The notes: generated by a model not told the origin, from the sequence alone. Numbered from the stretch's first letter, positions 9,901 through 19,471 are shown. The stretch: 20,133 bases of DNA from Gnomoniopsis sp. IMI 355080 (GCA_027946555.1 JAPEVC010000381.1:1-20133); one strand, 5' to 3'. A program made the numbers and translations.

Positions 9901-10802
9901 CTGTCAGGCGCGTATACGCATGTGCCCTCGAACTTGCAGACCTTCTGGTCGATCAAAGAAGACACCCAATTGGCAGTGTCTTTGGCCAGGCGACCAAGCT
10001 CGGTGCCATGGGTGTCGGTGAACCTTACGATGACATCGACCCTCTTCATAGCAGCAAGACTACCTTTGCCTTTCTTGGGAGGTATGATCTTGGACCTCTC
10101 GATTCTGACGATATCGCCGTGTTTCAGCAGGTTGCTGCCGCTCCTCGTGGCCCAGCCCTCGACCCCGAAAGCGCCGATATAGCGGGACTCTGGCATAGAC
10201 TGGAGAAGTCCGGATGCATTTGAATTGGGGTCTGGTGGTTTCGAATGTTGAGGCTTTGGTTTTGAAAGGATGGAGTCTTGGACAACAGGAGCTTTGGGTT
10301 TCTTCTTCAAATTCCTCCAGGTGCCATCGTAGTACATGTTGACAGCGGTTTCGATGTTGTCGCCACAGTGGTCCCTGATAACCTCGAGCACGTCAGATTT
10401 GACTTTCTCCCCAACAAAGGCCTCGAATACGTCCTGGTCAAAGGCCAGAGAAGCGTTGCCGTTGCTGGATGAGCCAGCTTCAACCTGTGGCGAAGATGGT
10501 TGGTCATCTGATTCCAGGTCCCTCAAAGGCGTCACAGACGACCTTGAAAAATCCACATGTCGTGCAAACTCTGGTGTGACTTCGTTGTCGAAATCTTGGT
10601 CCTGGAAAAAGCGTTGCTGCTTGGCCTTTGCAGCATGAGCACTTGGGACTACTGCCGGGCTGGATGCGCCTGAAAAGGTCGCCGCCTCGTCATCAGGGTC
10701 GGCAAAGAAGCGTCTCTTCTTTGCAGGAGGCTCTTCATTGGCACGAGCATCCATTGCAGCACGAGTCTCCGCAGAGGAGGCACGGACGTGGTAGGCGGGC
10801 AT
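6994..10802 (-). CDS. RAD5: DNA repair protein Rad5: HIRAN-SNF2-RING helicase/ubiquitin ligase
   Basis: Four exons (minus strand: 10802-9470, 9345-8381, 8276-7150, 7072-6994) give 1,167 aa, close to yeast Rad5. The introns (124, 104, 77 bp) all have good donors (GTAAGT, GTAGGT, GTAAGT) and CTGAC branch sites. Order: disordered N-terminus with two RFF elements (about 31-33, 64-66); UBA/CUE-like helix block (about 125-162); HIRAN domain (about 207-325, starting YIGAFGVEGW); SNF2 ATPase with GLGKT (534-538), DEAH (679-682) and LTGTP (706-710); C3HC4 RING (Cys910-Cys955, CPIC...CWHSACKKC...CFNC); C-terminal helicase lobe with SLKAGGVGLNL (1073-1083) and DRVHRMGQ (1106-1113). The short last exon encodes the conserved end IATSLGMMSDEEKK. 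Rad5 extends Rad18-primed PCNA ubiquitin to K63 chains with Ubc13-Mms2 and drives fork reversal in the nucleus. The first ATG has a poor context; Met17 (10754) is a better alternative start. Confidence 0.97.
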
Positions 10803-11131
10803 GCGATGGTGGCGGTGTTCGTGGTGATGATGTTGGTGAGGGTTTGTAGTCGAATAAGTGCCCTGAACGACTTATTGGGATGTCGCTGGGAGACGCGCCT
10901 GAAAGGGCAACCGCGACTTTTGGCGTCATGAAGGTTGGCCTATGGGAGGGAGTGTTTTGTCAGAAAAGCGGGTCGTGCAGGGGTGGAATGCTTTCTTTGA
11001 AGTCCACCTTGAATGACGACACTCTGACTTTTGCGATATCTACTTCCTTCTCAACTCCTGCTCAGGCCAGTCCATTCCAAGTTTGGATACAAGCCGCGAG
11101 ATGGACATGTCTGTATGATCCTCAGCATCCG
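10803..11131. promoter_or_regulatory. Shared divergent promoter of RAD5 and the NDUFAF6-like gene
   Basis: About 330 bp separate the two start codons. A CCAAT box lies on the minus strand at 10878-10874, about 75 bp upstream of the RAD5 ATG. The frame of the plus-strand gene is open back to 10880, but that part lacks family similarity and is treated as 5' UTR. Confidence 0.5.
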
Positions 11132-12316
11132 ATGTACCTTTCCAGAGGCTTGAGGCATGGGCCACGCAGCCCAATTGCGCCACTGGTTGCCCGTATCAGT
11201 GCTGCGCCCAAGAGAGGCATTGTTACCGACGCCGATGTCGACAAGGCCCGAAATTATTGTGTCGAACAATTAAGGTCGGCTGCTTCAATACTTATACGTC
11301 CAATACGTGTCTGAGTCTCTGTCTAATCCATATACCACAGGCAAGGTGACTACGACGCCTACCTCATTCGCCAATTCGTTCCGCGATCCGCCCAGAATGC
11401 CTACGATGCCTTGCGCACATTGAACCTCGAGTTGGCGAGGCTGCCAGAGACTGTTTCGAATCCCACAATAGGCCAGTTCCGAATGCAGTTCTGGAGAGAC
11501 ACCGTCAACAAGACTTTTGCTGGAAACCCACCCCGAGAGCCCATCTCCATTCTCCTCCATAAGGCCATCAACGACCTAGCCGACAAGACTGGTTCAAGCA
11601 GCAGCGCCAGCTCTATCAAGTTCTGGCTGCTGCGCTTCATCAATACACGTGAAAAGTACATGGATAACAGGCCTTTCCCCAGCCTAACTGCGTTGGAGGA
11701 TTACGCCGAGAACACGTACGCCACCTTGATGTACATGACGCTGGCTGCTATGCCCATGCGCTCTGTTCACATGGATCATCTTGCAAGCCACATCGGTAAA
11801 GCATGTGGTATCGTGGCTATTCTGCGTGGTGTGGCCGTGCTTGCTGCACCACCGAGACCTGTTCAGACTCCAGGGGGTATGCAGGCCGGGCACAGCAGGA
11901 GTCAGGCCCTCTTACTACCGCTAGACATTATGTCGGAAGTTGGTTTGCGGGAAGAAGACGTTTTCCGCCATGGGCCCGAGGCTCTAGGCTTGCAGGATGC
12001 TGTGTTCAAAGTCGCCACGCGCGCCAATGATCATCTGATTACCGCCAGGGAGATGTTAAAGAACATCCAACGGGGTGAGGATCCCGGTCATGCTTACGAA
12101 CATCAGGAAGAATCAGATCATTCGTATGAGTCAGAAGGTGAGGAGGACAGCACCCAGGCCGATGTGAAGAGGGGCTTTGGCGTTCTTCTTGACGGGATCC
12201 CCGCGAGCGATTATTTGGAGCGCATCGAGAAGGCCAACTTTGACCCCTTCAAAGTCCAGAGCAGCTGGAAATTGCCATGGAGGATATGGCGAGCACTCAA
12301 AAAGCATCAAATATGA
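11132..12316 (+). CDS. Mitochondrial complex I assembly factor, NDUFAF6-like (SQS/PSY fold)
   Basis: Exons 11132-11274 and 11341-12316 give 372 aa. The N-terminus MYLSRGLRHGPRSP is Arg-rich with no acid, as expected for a mitochondrial presequence, and is followed by the family start DVDKARNYC. The 66-bp intron begins with an unusual GTCGGC donor and ends CCACAG. Splicing gives EQLR-QGDYDAYLIRQF, the expected NDUFAF6 block. Next comes ALRTLNLELARLPETVSNPT, then MQFWRD. The fold is that of squalene/phytoene synthases (PF00494), but the Asp-rich substrate motifs are not visible, as in NDUFAF6, which supports complex I assembly and does not make isoprenoids. An acidic linker (about 293-322, rich in Glu/Asp/Ser/His) interrupts the C-terminal helices before RGFGVLLDGIPASDYL. 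Longer starts at 10880 or 10928 are possible but unconvincing. Confidence 0.9.
11275..11340 (+). other. Intron with GTCGGC donor
   Basis: The intron runs from GTCGGC to TACCACAG, with a possible branch site GTCTAATC about 18 bases before the acceptor. Joining TTA-AG with G-CAA keeps the frame and restores the conserved LRQGDY block. Confidence 0.75.
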
Positions 12317-12628
12317 CAACAGTACTTTTCAATGGCCAAAAGAACCTGATCATGGAGTTTCCGACAAGAGACGTCTGGCAAGAGTGGATTTATTCGTGAA
12401 AGAGTCCTGCCGAGCCAAAATAGCATACATGCTCCACGAGATCATTCTGGACAGCGTTCTGGAGTGAGGTACAGTCATTTTGTTGGTCTATCTGTCTATG
12501 CTAGGTGATGCACTGCAGCAATTGGGTCCGGGCATGGTAAAACCGGCGAATGGCCTATGCGACGCTACCACATGATCACAGACATTCAAAACCTTGTCGA
12601 AACGCCTGCACAGTCACGAGTCAATCTT
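12317..12628. other. Intergenic 3' region between convergent genes
   Basis: The NDUFAF6-like gene and the permease end tail to tail here. No further gene is supported. A plus-strand frame continuing to 12467 is a shadow of the gene's C-terminal region. Confidence 0.6.
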
Positions 12629-14532
12629 CTATGCGGGAGGTCCGGCATAGTTCTTGTGTCCCCATGCAATATACCATGCAACGGACATGCCAGTGAAGGC
12701 AATGAAGACCACGGAAGCGTCTATTACGCGCACATCAGCATCGTGTTCGAGAGCAGATTGGGAACTTCATAGGACTTACAGTTCATGGAGGATGCAGTGA
12801 CAGGTATCACAGTGGGCATGCAGAACAGCGGAATGGCCAGCAAAGACCAAGCTAATTACAAACAGTCAGCGCGAGGGGCCTCTGGCCGAGCCTAACAGGC
12901 TCGGTCCGGGAGTTTGGCAAAGACATCACCACGCATGTCAGAAATCTTCTGGGAAGGGGATGAACGCACCAAGTGAGACGTAGTTGCAAAATACACCCAG
13001 AGACCCGAGATGGAAGCTTGCGCCCTTGAGAGCTTCTCTTTTGCCCAACAAGCTGACGGCGATGGGCATGGCATACGATGTGGTCAGACAGATGACACCC
13101 ACGCCTGAGAACGCGTTAAACGCCGCGGCGGAGCCAAAGTAGATGAGGCCCAGGGCGATCTGCACAACCATGGACAGCATCATGGCGTTGAAAGGGATGT
13201 TCAGCTTCGGGTCGATCTTCTTCCACAGATGACTGCCAGGGATGGCGCCGTCGCGTGCAAAAGCCCAGACACACCGGGACGAGGCGGTTGTGCAGCCGAT
13301 ACCGCAGATGATCGCGAGAACAATCAGCGGCAGGAGTAGGCCGATGGCACCTCCGGCAGAGCCGACGGCAGACTTGAGGATCGAGGGCACAGGCTGGCCA
13401 GATGCGAGGGCGACGAGCTCATCGATGTCGGGAAGCACGAAGAGCAAGGGAATCATGAAGAGCAATCCGGCGACGGTGTTGAGGGCAACGGTGCCGACCA
13501 TGGCCTTGGGTACCTGGGTGGCGGGCTCGCGCACCTCCTCGCACATGCTTATGATCATGCCGGTCGACGACGTGGCGTAGGCGGCTTGCAGAAGCCCCAC
13601 GCAAAATGACCAGCCGGCAGGCCAGCCAGAGCGTGGCTCGAAGGACGTGAAGACGAATTCAGCGCTGTTGCGGCCATTCTTAGCCATGACGAGCACGCAT
13701 ATCACTGTCGCGATTACACCGGCAAAGGTCCAGAAGATGGCGGCAGTCTACAGTTAATTAGCTTCCGGCAAAAAGGGGTTTGTTTTTCGTTTTCTAGGGA
13801 AGGAGTCCGGCAAAGGAGGGAGGGTCCGGGAGGTATCTCGTGGAGGCATCTTCAGTCACGCGAGCAGCCAAAGAACGCCGGGCCAAGTCTTACATCCAAA
13901 ATGGGCAGCCAACGGTCACCATACGCCGAGATCGCATTGCACAGGAGAGTGAGGCCGAGGAAGATCAAGAAAATCTGCCAAGTCTCGCCGGGAAAGATGC
14001 TGACGCCGGGTGAGCTCTCAAACACGTCGATACATGCCACGAGAAATAGGGCCGTGCCGAAGTTGACGGCCAGCGTGATGGTCACATTGCCGACAACATA
14101 CAGCCAACCGCAGATCCAGCTTGCGACGCGGCGCCACGAGGGCGGCGCCAGTTGGAACGTCTGGTAGTAGACTCCGCCGGCCGTGGGATACACGCTGGTG
14201 ATCTCGCCGAGCGAGGCCGCCACGCACATGATGATGCACGACACGGCGACCCAGCCCCAGATGATGTTGGCGGGTCCGCCGCCGGCGAGTGGGTAGTACA
14301 TGGTTGTCGAGAGACCATACGGAATGGCGGCGAGGACGAAGGACATGAAGGCCACCTGCAGTGTCGAGCGGTTGCGGACCATCTCCGGCGCGTAGCCGAG
14401 CGACGCGAGAAGCTGGTCAGCCGAGGCATCGACAGCTGCTTCGTCAGTGCTGCCCTTGTGAGATTTGTCGAAGGCGGCCTCATGGTCGCTGAGGCTGGCG
14501 CCTCGGTCCTGGGGGATGACGACACCCGCCAT
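12629..14532 (-). CDS. APC-superfamily permease (choline/GABA/amino acid type)
   Basis: Four exons (minus strand: 14532-13894, 13747-12970, 12851-12780, 12720-12629) give 526 aa, the normal family length. The introns are 146, 118 and 59 bp, with donors GTAAGA, GTGCGT, GTAAGT and GCTAAT/GCTGAC/GCTGAT branch sites. A hydrophilic N-terminus of about 45 residues leads to LGYAPEMVRNRSTLQVAFMS, a typical start for the fungal choline/GABA permease group. About 12 TM segments follow. Signatures are GEITSVYPTAGGVYYQ (TM3), EEVREPATQVPKAM (consensus loop after TM6), GCTTASSRCVWAFARDGAIP (TM8) and the C-terminal SSMNYASVVF and AWGHKNYAGPP. Exon 3 is only 72 nt and encodes TM11, and exon 4 encodes TM12. 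Without splicing the protein would end wrongly at GAFIPFPEDF. It probably imports a quaternary amine, GABA or amino acid at the plasma membrane; the substrate is not resolved. Confidence 0.94.
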
Positions 14533-14640
14533 GGTGGTTCTAGTGAGTGATTTCGGGAGCCACGATGGAGATCCTCAAGTGGTGGTTAGTCGCTCAATCG
14601 CGTGGTCGTTGAGTCCGGGCTGAAGGGCGGGCCGTGCAGG

Positions 14641-14645
14641 ATTGG
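14641..14645 (-). promoter_or_regulatory. CCAAT box upstream of the permease
   Basis: ATTGG on the plus strand is CCAAT towards the permease, about 110 bp before its ATG. This is a usual position for the fungal CCAAT-binding complex. Confidence 0.35.
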
Positions 14646-15304
14646 TGGGCAAGGCGATAGGGTGGAAAGTGGGTGAAGGAGAAGAAATCCAAGAAACGCC
14701 AACGCTGGACATTTTATTCTCTCTTTCAGCAACCAGTATACAGCGGAGTCTTCCAAGCATGGCCCTGCAGTGAATAGGAGAACAAAAATCTTGCGGCCAG
14801 GATGTTCAATCTTTGCTATTGCACGTTCACGCGGCAAATGAAGGACCAAGGAGTGCGAAAACTGGTCCCTTCCAAGAAACTAGGAACCATTAGTAACGAG
14901 TCAGATGGGGCCCGGCAAACCTTGGCCTCCATTCGCCTCAACCCTCGAGTGGGTTACTCCATGCGCGGAGCCTCGAGTGCCCCAGAATAATGACATCAGT
15001 CAAGACGCAGGTCATGATACAACTGTGAAGGCCCCGCAAGCTCACGATCTGGCGGCTTGGCTGATGGGGGATTTCGGGACGGAGTGGGCGAGTAGCGTCG
15101 CGTGCGTTTTTATTTGTCTTGGCTTGGCTTGGTCCTCGGAGGGAGCGGGCCATGCACTCGTGCTTCTTTAAATCCACGCCAGCCTCGCACGCGGGAAGGG
15201 TCCACACAATGTCACAAATCACAAATGGAAATGGTCTACCATATCGTGATAAAAGCGCTTGGCAAAGTTCGGGATCCAGATAGGCGACTGACATTCCTTC
15301 GGGT

Positions 15305-15327
15305 TGTGTGTGTGTGTGTGTGTGTGT
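15305..15327. repeat. (TG)n dinucleotide microsatellite
   Basis: An uninterrupted TG run of about 11.5 units in noncoding sequence. Confidence 0.95.
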
Positions 15328-15922
15328 CTCAAAACATGCGATACTGTGCCCCATGGCAACGAAATTCTTTTTTTGGCCGACTGCCGCCGAGTAAAACGCG
15401 GCACCGAGGAAAGTATTGGGTAAGAGTATTACCATTGCGCGGGATTTTCATTCATGAGAGGCTCCACAGCTTTGGCAACCTGTGACGTTTTGATCGGACA
15501 ATTTGCGAATTCTCTCTCTCTCTTCTTCTTGCTATGCGTAAAAATGTTGTGCACGAAGAACAAATAGAAGAAAAGGTTTAGGAATTCTAGAAGGAATTTT
15601 CGATGGCGAATTGTGTAAGGAAGATGCCTGTAAGCTGGCAAGGCGAGTAAAGCCGACACCTACATAAGATCGGGACGAGAAAAAAAATTAGAAACCCAAA
15701 AGACCTTTGTTGCGGATTTCCCGCGTAGCACTACCGTATTTGGAAAATTCTATTTACCTCGGTCTGTAAGATGGGAATATCCTGACAGAGAAGCATGATC
15801 TCAGCCTTGTGAACCAGACTAGGGAACTTTACAGGACAGGGTTGGCATCTACGCGAGGACTGTGTACGGAATACAGTACCTTGGTACGTATTTGGGTATT
15901 GTAGGGTGAGTATAAGCATGAT

Positions 15923-15936
15923 GGGGGGGGGGGGGG
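15923..15936. repeat. G14 homopolymer
   Basis: Fourteen consecutive G in noncoding sequence. This could form G-rich structure and is a likely length-error site in assembly. Confidence 0.9.
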
Positions 15937-16702
15937 AAACAGGTCTGGGGCTCGACATCAATGATGGTGATGAAGCACTAGACTGAAACGCTCAGCAGGA
16001 AAACCAATTCCAACATACGATTCCGAAGTCTTTAGTAGGGAGTTGAAGAATGAGCCGTGTATTTATTTTTCCGGATTATTGCCGCCCAGACTATATGTCA
16101 AGAAACGTCCCCTAATATCGCATAACATAACATGTTCGCGTTTTGAAGAACCGTTTCCCCGTGGACGCACGCATCATCGCTGTTGTCTCAAAGCTCAGAA
16201 CAGAATCAACGGCGAAAGTCTATTATTCACACTTGTTTTACGCTTTTATCTGTTTGCTTGGCTTCAATCCCATTCCCGCAAACTGCCTCTTCACTACTTG
16301 TACTAAGGGGATGGAAGTTGGCGAGTACCCGTGCATAGTCAGACTGATTCCCACACATGTACTGAATTTGAGCTGGAAAGCAGAACCCCTCCTGGAGAGC
16401 GCACAAGAAGCAGCTAAGAGGGGACAAATGTGGATGAGGCACGTTGTTCTTCCCCCATAGAGGAGGCGTACAAGCACTGCTGTTCACAAGACGTCCCTGC
16501 CGGTACCCCTTGACTCTCACATGTCCTTCTACGAGTTCAAGTGATTTTCTTATAAGTCACAGTGATGCACATTCCGGGTCAGTCAGTGTGCACAATATTA
16601 TTGACCTCCAAAAGATCTAGCAGCACGATCATGTATCTAAATAATAGTATTCCCAGAGGCATATCCTCACGAAAAAGAGATTATATACAGATCGCCCCAA
16701 CC

Positions 16703-18793
16703 TCAAGAGAGACTGACTGCATTACTCTTTCTTGTCTCATCCACATAGTCCCTCTTCCTCCCTGTAACCTCAATCTCCAAAGTCCCCGTCTTGTCTCCAG
16801 TGAACTCAGCCCAACCCCCTTGCTCAACGACAAAAGCGTCACCGCACGCATTACCATTCACAACCCATTGCGCCGTCAAAGCCATCCCCGGATCCCACCT
16901 CCCAACCGTCGTCGCGTTCGTGCCCTCAAGCACCGGAGGTTCCTGTCGAGCAAGTGCGGCCTGGTAGCCTCCGTACGCCATGATATCTTGGAACTTGTTG
17001 CCTCTTGCTGTCGCGACAGTGACCGAAGGCGAAAGGGGCGTCTTGCCCTCTGGCGCGTGGTCTTGTACCCATGTCTCGACGAGGTCCAGAAATTCCCACG
17101 TGTCCATGAGGTTGTAGTTTCCACCATGGCCCTGCCCTGCCAGATATGTAAAGTTGGCCCAGCCTGGACCTCCTTTCGCCTCGACTCGTGACTGGAACTG
17201 CGCCACGCCTTCGTTCAGGAAGTAGTTATCCTGCAGACCAACATAAAAATACAGCCTCTCCTTCAGTACCTCGCCCAGGTTCAGCTCGCTATCCCAGTTT
17301 GAAGTGACGTGCTCGGCAAGATCCATCTTCTTCCAATACTCGACCGCCCCGGGGTAGATCTCCCCAGTCACTTTATCCCATGGCACGAGCGGATACCCAT
17401 TCAGCCCTTGCACGCCAAAAACGGCATCCCAGACATCCCACTGCCCGACAATCGAGCGTGTGTTGGTGCCGAACGTAAGCTCCCAGTGATTCTCCTGCGC
17501 AACGGTCGCCAGATTGACCTGCGTGCCTTTGTCGTCGAATCGGCGCCTGGAGATGATGGCGCTCCCATCGTCATCGCGGACATAGGCGTTTTCGTTGGTG
17601 TACAGCGGGATGTCCTGGTGCCGGTGGAAATCCAGGCTGTCCGGGTAGGAGGAGAAGCAGGCACCAAAGAGATCCGGGCGAAAGACGACACTGGCGGCGG
17701 ATGCCCACCCGCCTGTGGACACGCCTTGCTGGATGCGCGCATAGGGCGCGGCGATGGTGTTGAACGTGGCGTCGAGGTGCGGGATGAGCTCCTCGTTGAT
17801 GGCGTCGCCCCAAGGGCCGAGATTGGCGCTGTTTACGGCATACGAGTCGTCATAGAATGCGTTCTCGTGCCGGAACGCGACCATGATCAACTTCGGGGTA
17901 GGCCGTGATGATGACGACGCGGTTGTGTTCATCAAGGTAGTCGTGCCGGTGCCGCCAGTGCCCGCTGGGATTGTGCCGCTGTCCCAGATGGCGGTGAAGT
18001 CTGGGTCCGCGGGGTAGCCAAACGCACCGTTGGAACCTGGCCAGTGGCCTTGGTTGTAGACGACGGGGTAGCGTGTGGTGTTGTCCAAGGCATCGTAGCC
18101 GTGGGGGAGGAGGACGGTGGCGCCGACGTAGACGTCGCGATTCCACCATACACTCAGCACATCGCTGCGAATCTTGACGTACTTGAGATACTCGGTATCT
18201 GCATAGTTGCCTTGCTGGCAGCCGCCAATCTCCGAGCCAGTGAAGTTCTTGGAGGGAGTGATCTCGTCCAAGACGAGGTCGATGGTTTGTGGTTGGTCAC
18301 CACCACCACCAGCAGTCACGGTGACGTTGACCAACGACGTCCTCGGGGTACCGTAACCGCCTACGCCTGGTGCTCCATCGCCGCAGGGGAAGCGCAGACT
18401 GACTTCGGAGCCATCGGCACGCTTGACGGTCTCGTAGACGTTCAAGAACGCCTGGACAGAATAGTCGCCCGGCAGGACATCATCCATGCTCACACTGCGC
18501 CATCCAAACACGCCGGTTTCTGTGCTGTCGTTGCTACCCCGGGATAGAGTGACGGAACTGTTGGTGCGCAGGCCAAAGACGTTCTGGCCAAAGAAGTAGT
18601 TGGGCGAAGATGACACGCCGGTGTTCTTGAGAGGCGCCGTCCCAGCAGGCGCAAACATTAGCTGGAGGTGGCCGTCCACAGGCCCGTTGATGATGCCATC
18701 AGCGACTGATATATGGACCTCGAGCTGTGCATGTGCTCCACTCGCCCATAGGAGAAGTACTGTAGAAAGCGCACCAAAGTTCTGATGTAACAT
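16703..18793 (-). CDS. Secreted esterase-like alpha/beta hydrolase with N-terminal beta domain
   Basis: A single exon encodes 696 aa. The start is the ATG at 18793 (A at -3). The frame is open to a GTG at 18865, but only the ATG gives a classical signal peptide (residues 1-22, cleavage after AHA). Residues about 23-180 form a beta-rich segment with a 'GDYSVQAFLNVYE' strand pair and a Gly-rich linker. The catalytic half follows (PF00756-like esterase D fold): a VLLPHGYD strand, YPVVYNQGHW, nucleophile elbow GVSTGG (Ser about 359), a candidate Asp in VGLQDNYF (about 522) and His in GQGHGGNYN (about 556). Many N-glycosylation sequons (NSS, NDS, NVT, NFT, NTT, NAT) support secretion. It may act on extracellular esters, but no specific substrate can be named. 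It is well over twice the length of a plain esterase D because of the added domain and the C-terminal extension. It is unrelated in detail to the 301-aa esterase of the window beyond the shared fold. Confidence 0.88.
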   Translation of the reverse strand: MLHQNFGALSTVLLLWASGAHAQLEVHISVADGIINGPVDGHLQLMFAPAGTAPLKNTGVSSSPNYFFGQNVFGLRTNSSVTLSRGSNDSTETGVFGWRSVSMDDVLPGDYSVQAFLNVYETVKRADGSEVSLRFPCGDGAPGVGGYGTPRTSLVNVTVTAGGGGDQPQTIDLVLDEITPSKNFTGSEIGGCQQGNYADTEYLKYVKIRSDVLSVWWNRDVYVGATVLLPHGYDALDNTTRYPVVYNQGHWPGSNGAFGYPADPDFTAIWDSGTIPAGTGGTGTTTLMNTTASSSSRPTPKLIMVAFRHENAFYDDSYAVNSANLGPWGDAINEELIPHLDATFNTIAAPYARIQQGVSTGGWASAASVVFRPDLFGACFSSYPDSLDFHRHQDIPLYTNENAYVRDDDGSAIISRRRFDDKGTQVNLATVAQENHWELTFGTNTRSIVGQWDVWDAVFGVQGLNGYPLVPWDKVTGEIYPGAVEYWKKMDLAEHVTSNWDSELNLGEVLKERLYFYVGLQDNYFLNEGVAQFQSRVEAKGGPGWANFTYLAGQGHGGNYNLMDTWEFLDLVETWVQDHAPEGKTPLSPSVTVATARGNKFQDIMAYGGYQAALARQEPPVLEGTNATTVGRWDPGMALTAQWVVNGNACGDAFVVEQGGWAEFTGDKTGTLEIEVTGRKRDYVDETRKSNAVSLS

Positions 18794-19146
18794 GTTTGAC
18801 TCTTTGGAACCTAATAAGTATCCCAATGTAGGATCAAAAGGCACTATACCACGCCGTCCCAGCACTTCACTGGACGTGAACTATTCATTTGAAGTACCTC
18901 ATCCGAACTCTCCGCTAATCATATAGCTAATATCTTGGCAGTCAGTAAAAGAGTAATTCTATAGAGATCAGTGGCGCATGCAAGATTGGGTTGGAAGAAC
19001 GTCAATGACTAGATGCCGCCAAGACAACGGAATCGATGGTGTGCTAGCCGCTTGCAGGAGGCAGGTCAAGGTCAATTTCCTTACCCCGACTCGCATGGAA
19101 ACTCTATCGCTAGCAAGGTGGTAAACTGAAGGAGAAGTCGAGGCCG

Positions 19147-19169
19147 AGTAGCGCGAGCGCTCGCGTACT
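19147..19169. repeat. GC-rich palindrome with one-base bulge
   Basis: Left arm AGTA-G-CGCGAGC and right arm GCTCGCGTACT pair over 11 bp with a single extra G. The core CGCGAGCGCTCGCG (19152-19165) is a perfect 14-bp palindrome in otherwise AT-richer sequence, about 355 bp upstream of the secreted-esterase ATG. Confidence 0.8.
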
Positions 19170-19448
19170 ATGGAGAAGATAAACACAAGGTCTTGAGAGA
19201 TTTGTGAGACACAGCATTTTACTAGTATTGACTATTTTTGTAGCTATTCACAGCAGCAAGTACACGGACACAATTTACTTCTCAAGTAGCAGGAAACCGG
19301 AAGGACATCTTTTGCTTGAATACATACACCCTTCAGCTAGACGTGTTACTCTTCCACTTCTTGTATACTTGCAAATATATACGAGAAAAACAACCGTATC
19401 TTTCTGCCACTACATAGTATACTTCCGTGTTCATAATAATCCCGTGCC

Positions 19449-19471
19449 CACTATCAATGCTCTTGATAGTG
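19449..19471. repeat. Perfect 9-bp hairpin
   Basis: CACTATCAA and TTGATAGTG are perfect reverse complements around a TGCTC loop. Confidence 0.85.

Larger units (their letters stand above)
14533..16702. other. 2.2-kb gene-poor interval
   Basis: It holds the permease promoter on the left and the 3' flank of the secreted esterase on the right. The longest frame (15435-14938, minus) is low-complexity around a TG repeat (His-Thr repeats) and has no family character. No transposase, tRNA or terminal repeats were recognised. It contains a TG microsatellite and a G14 run. Confidence 0.55.

Noticed and set aside
10880..11131. Longer N-terminus for the NDUFAF6-like protein (start at 10880)
   Set aside because: The extra 84 residues have no family similarity and would bury the Arg-rich presequence beginning MYLSRG. 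They also lie in the shared promoter with RAD5.
11411..12316. Active squalene/phytoene synthase
   Set aside because: The Asp-rich diphosphate-binding motifs are absent, and the mitochondrial presequence plus ETVSNPT block fit NDUFAF6.
14938..15435. 165-codon minus-strand frame
   Set aside because: Its His-Thr repeat is just the TG microsatellite read as codons. The rest shows no family or splice signals.
18794..18865. Extension of the secreted esterase to 18865
   Set aside because: It begins at GTG, and its 24 residues would sit in front of a complete signal peptide.
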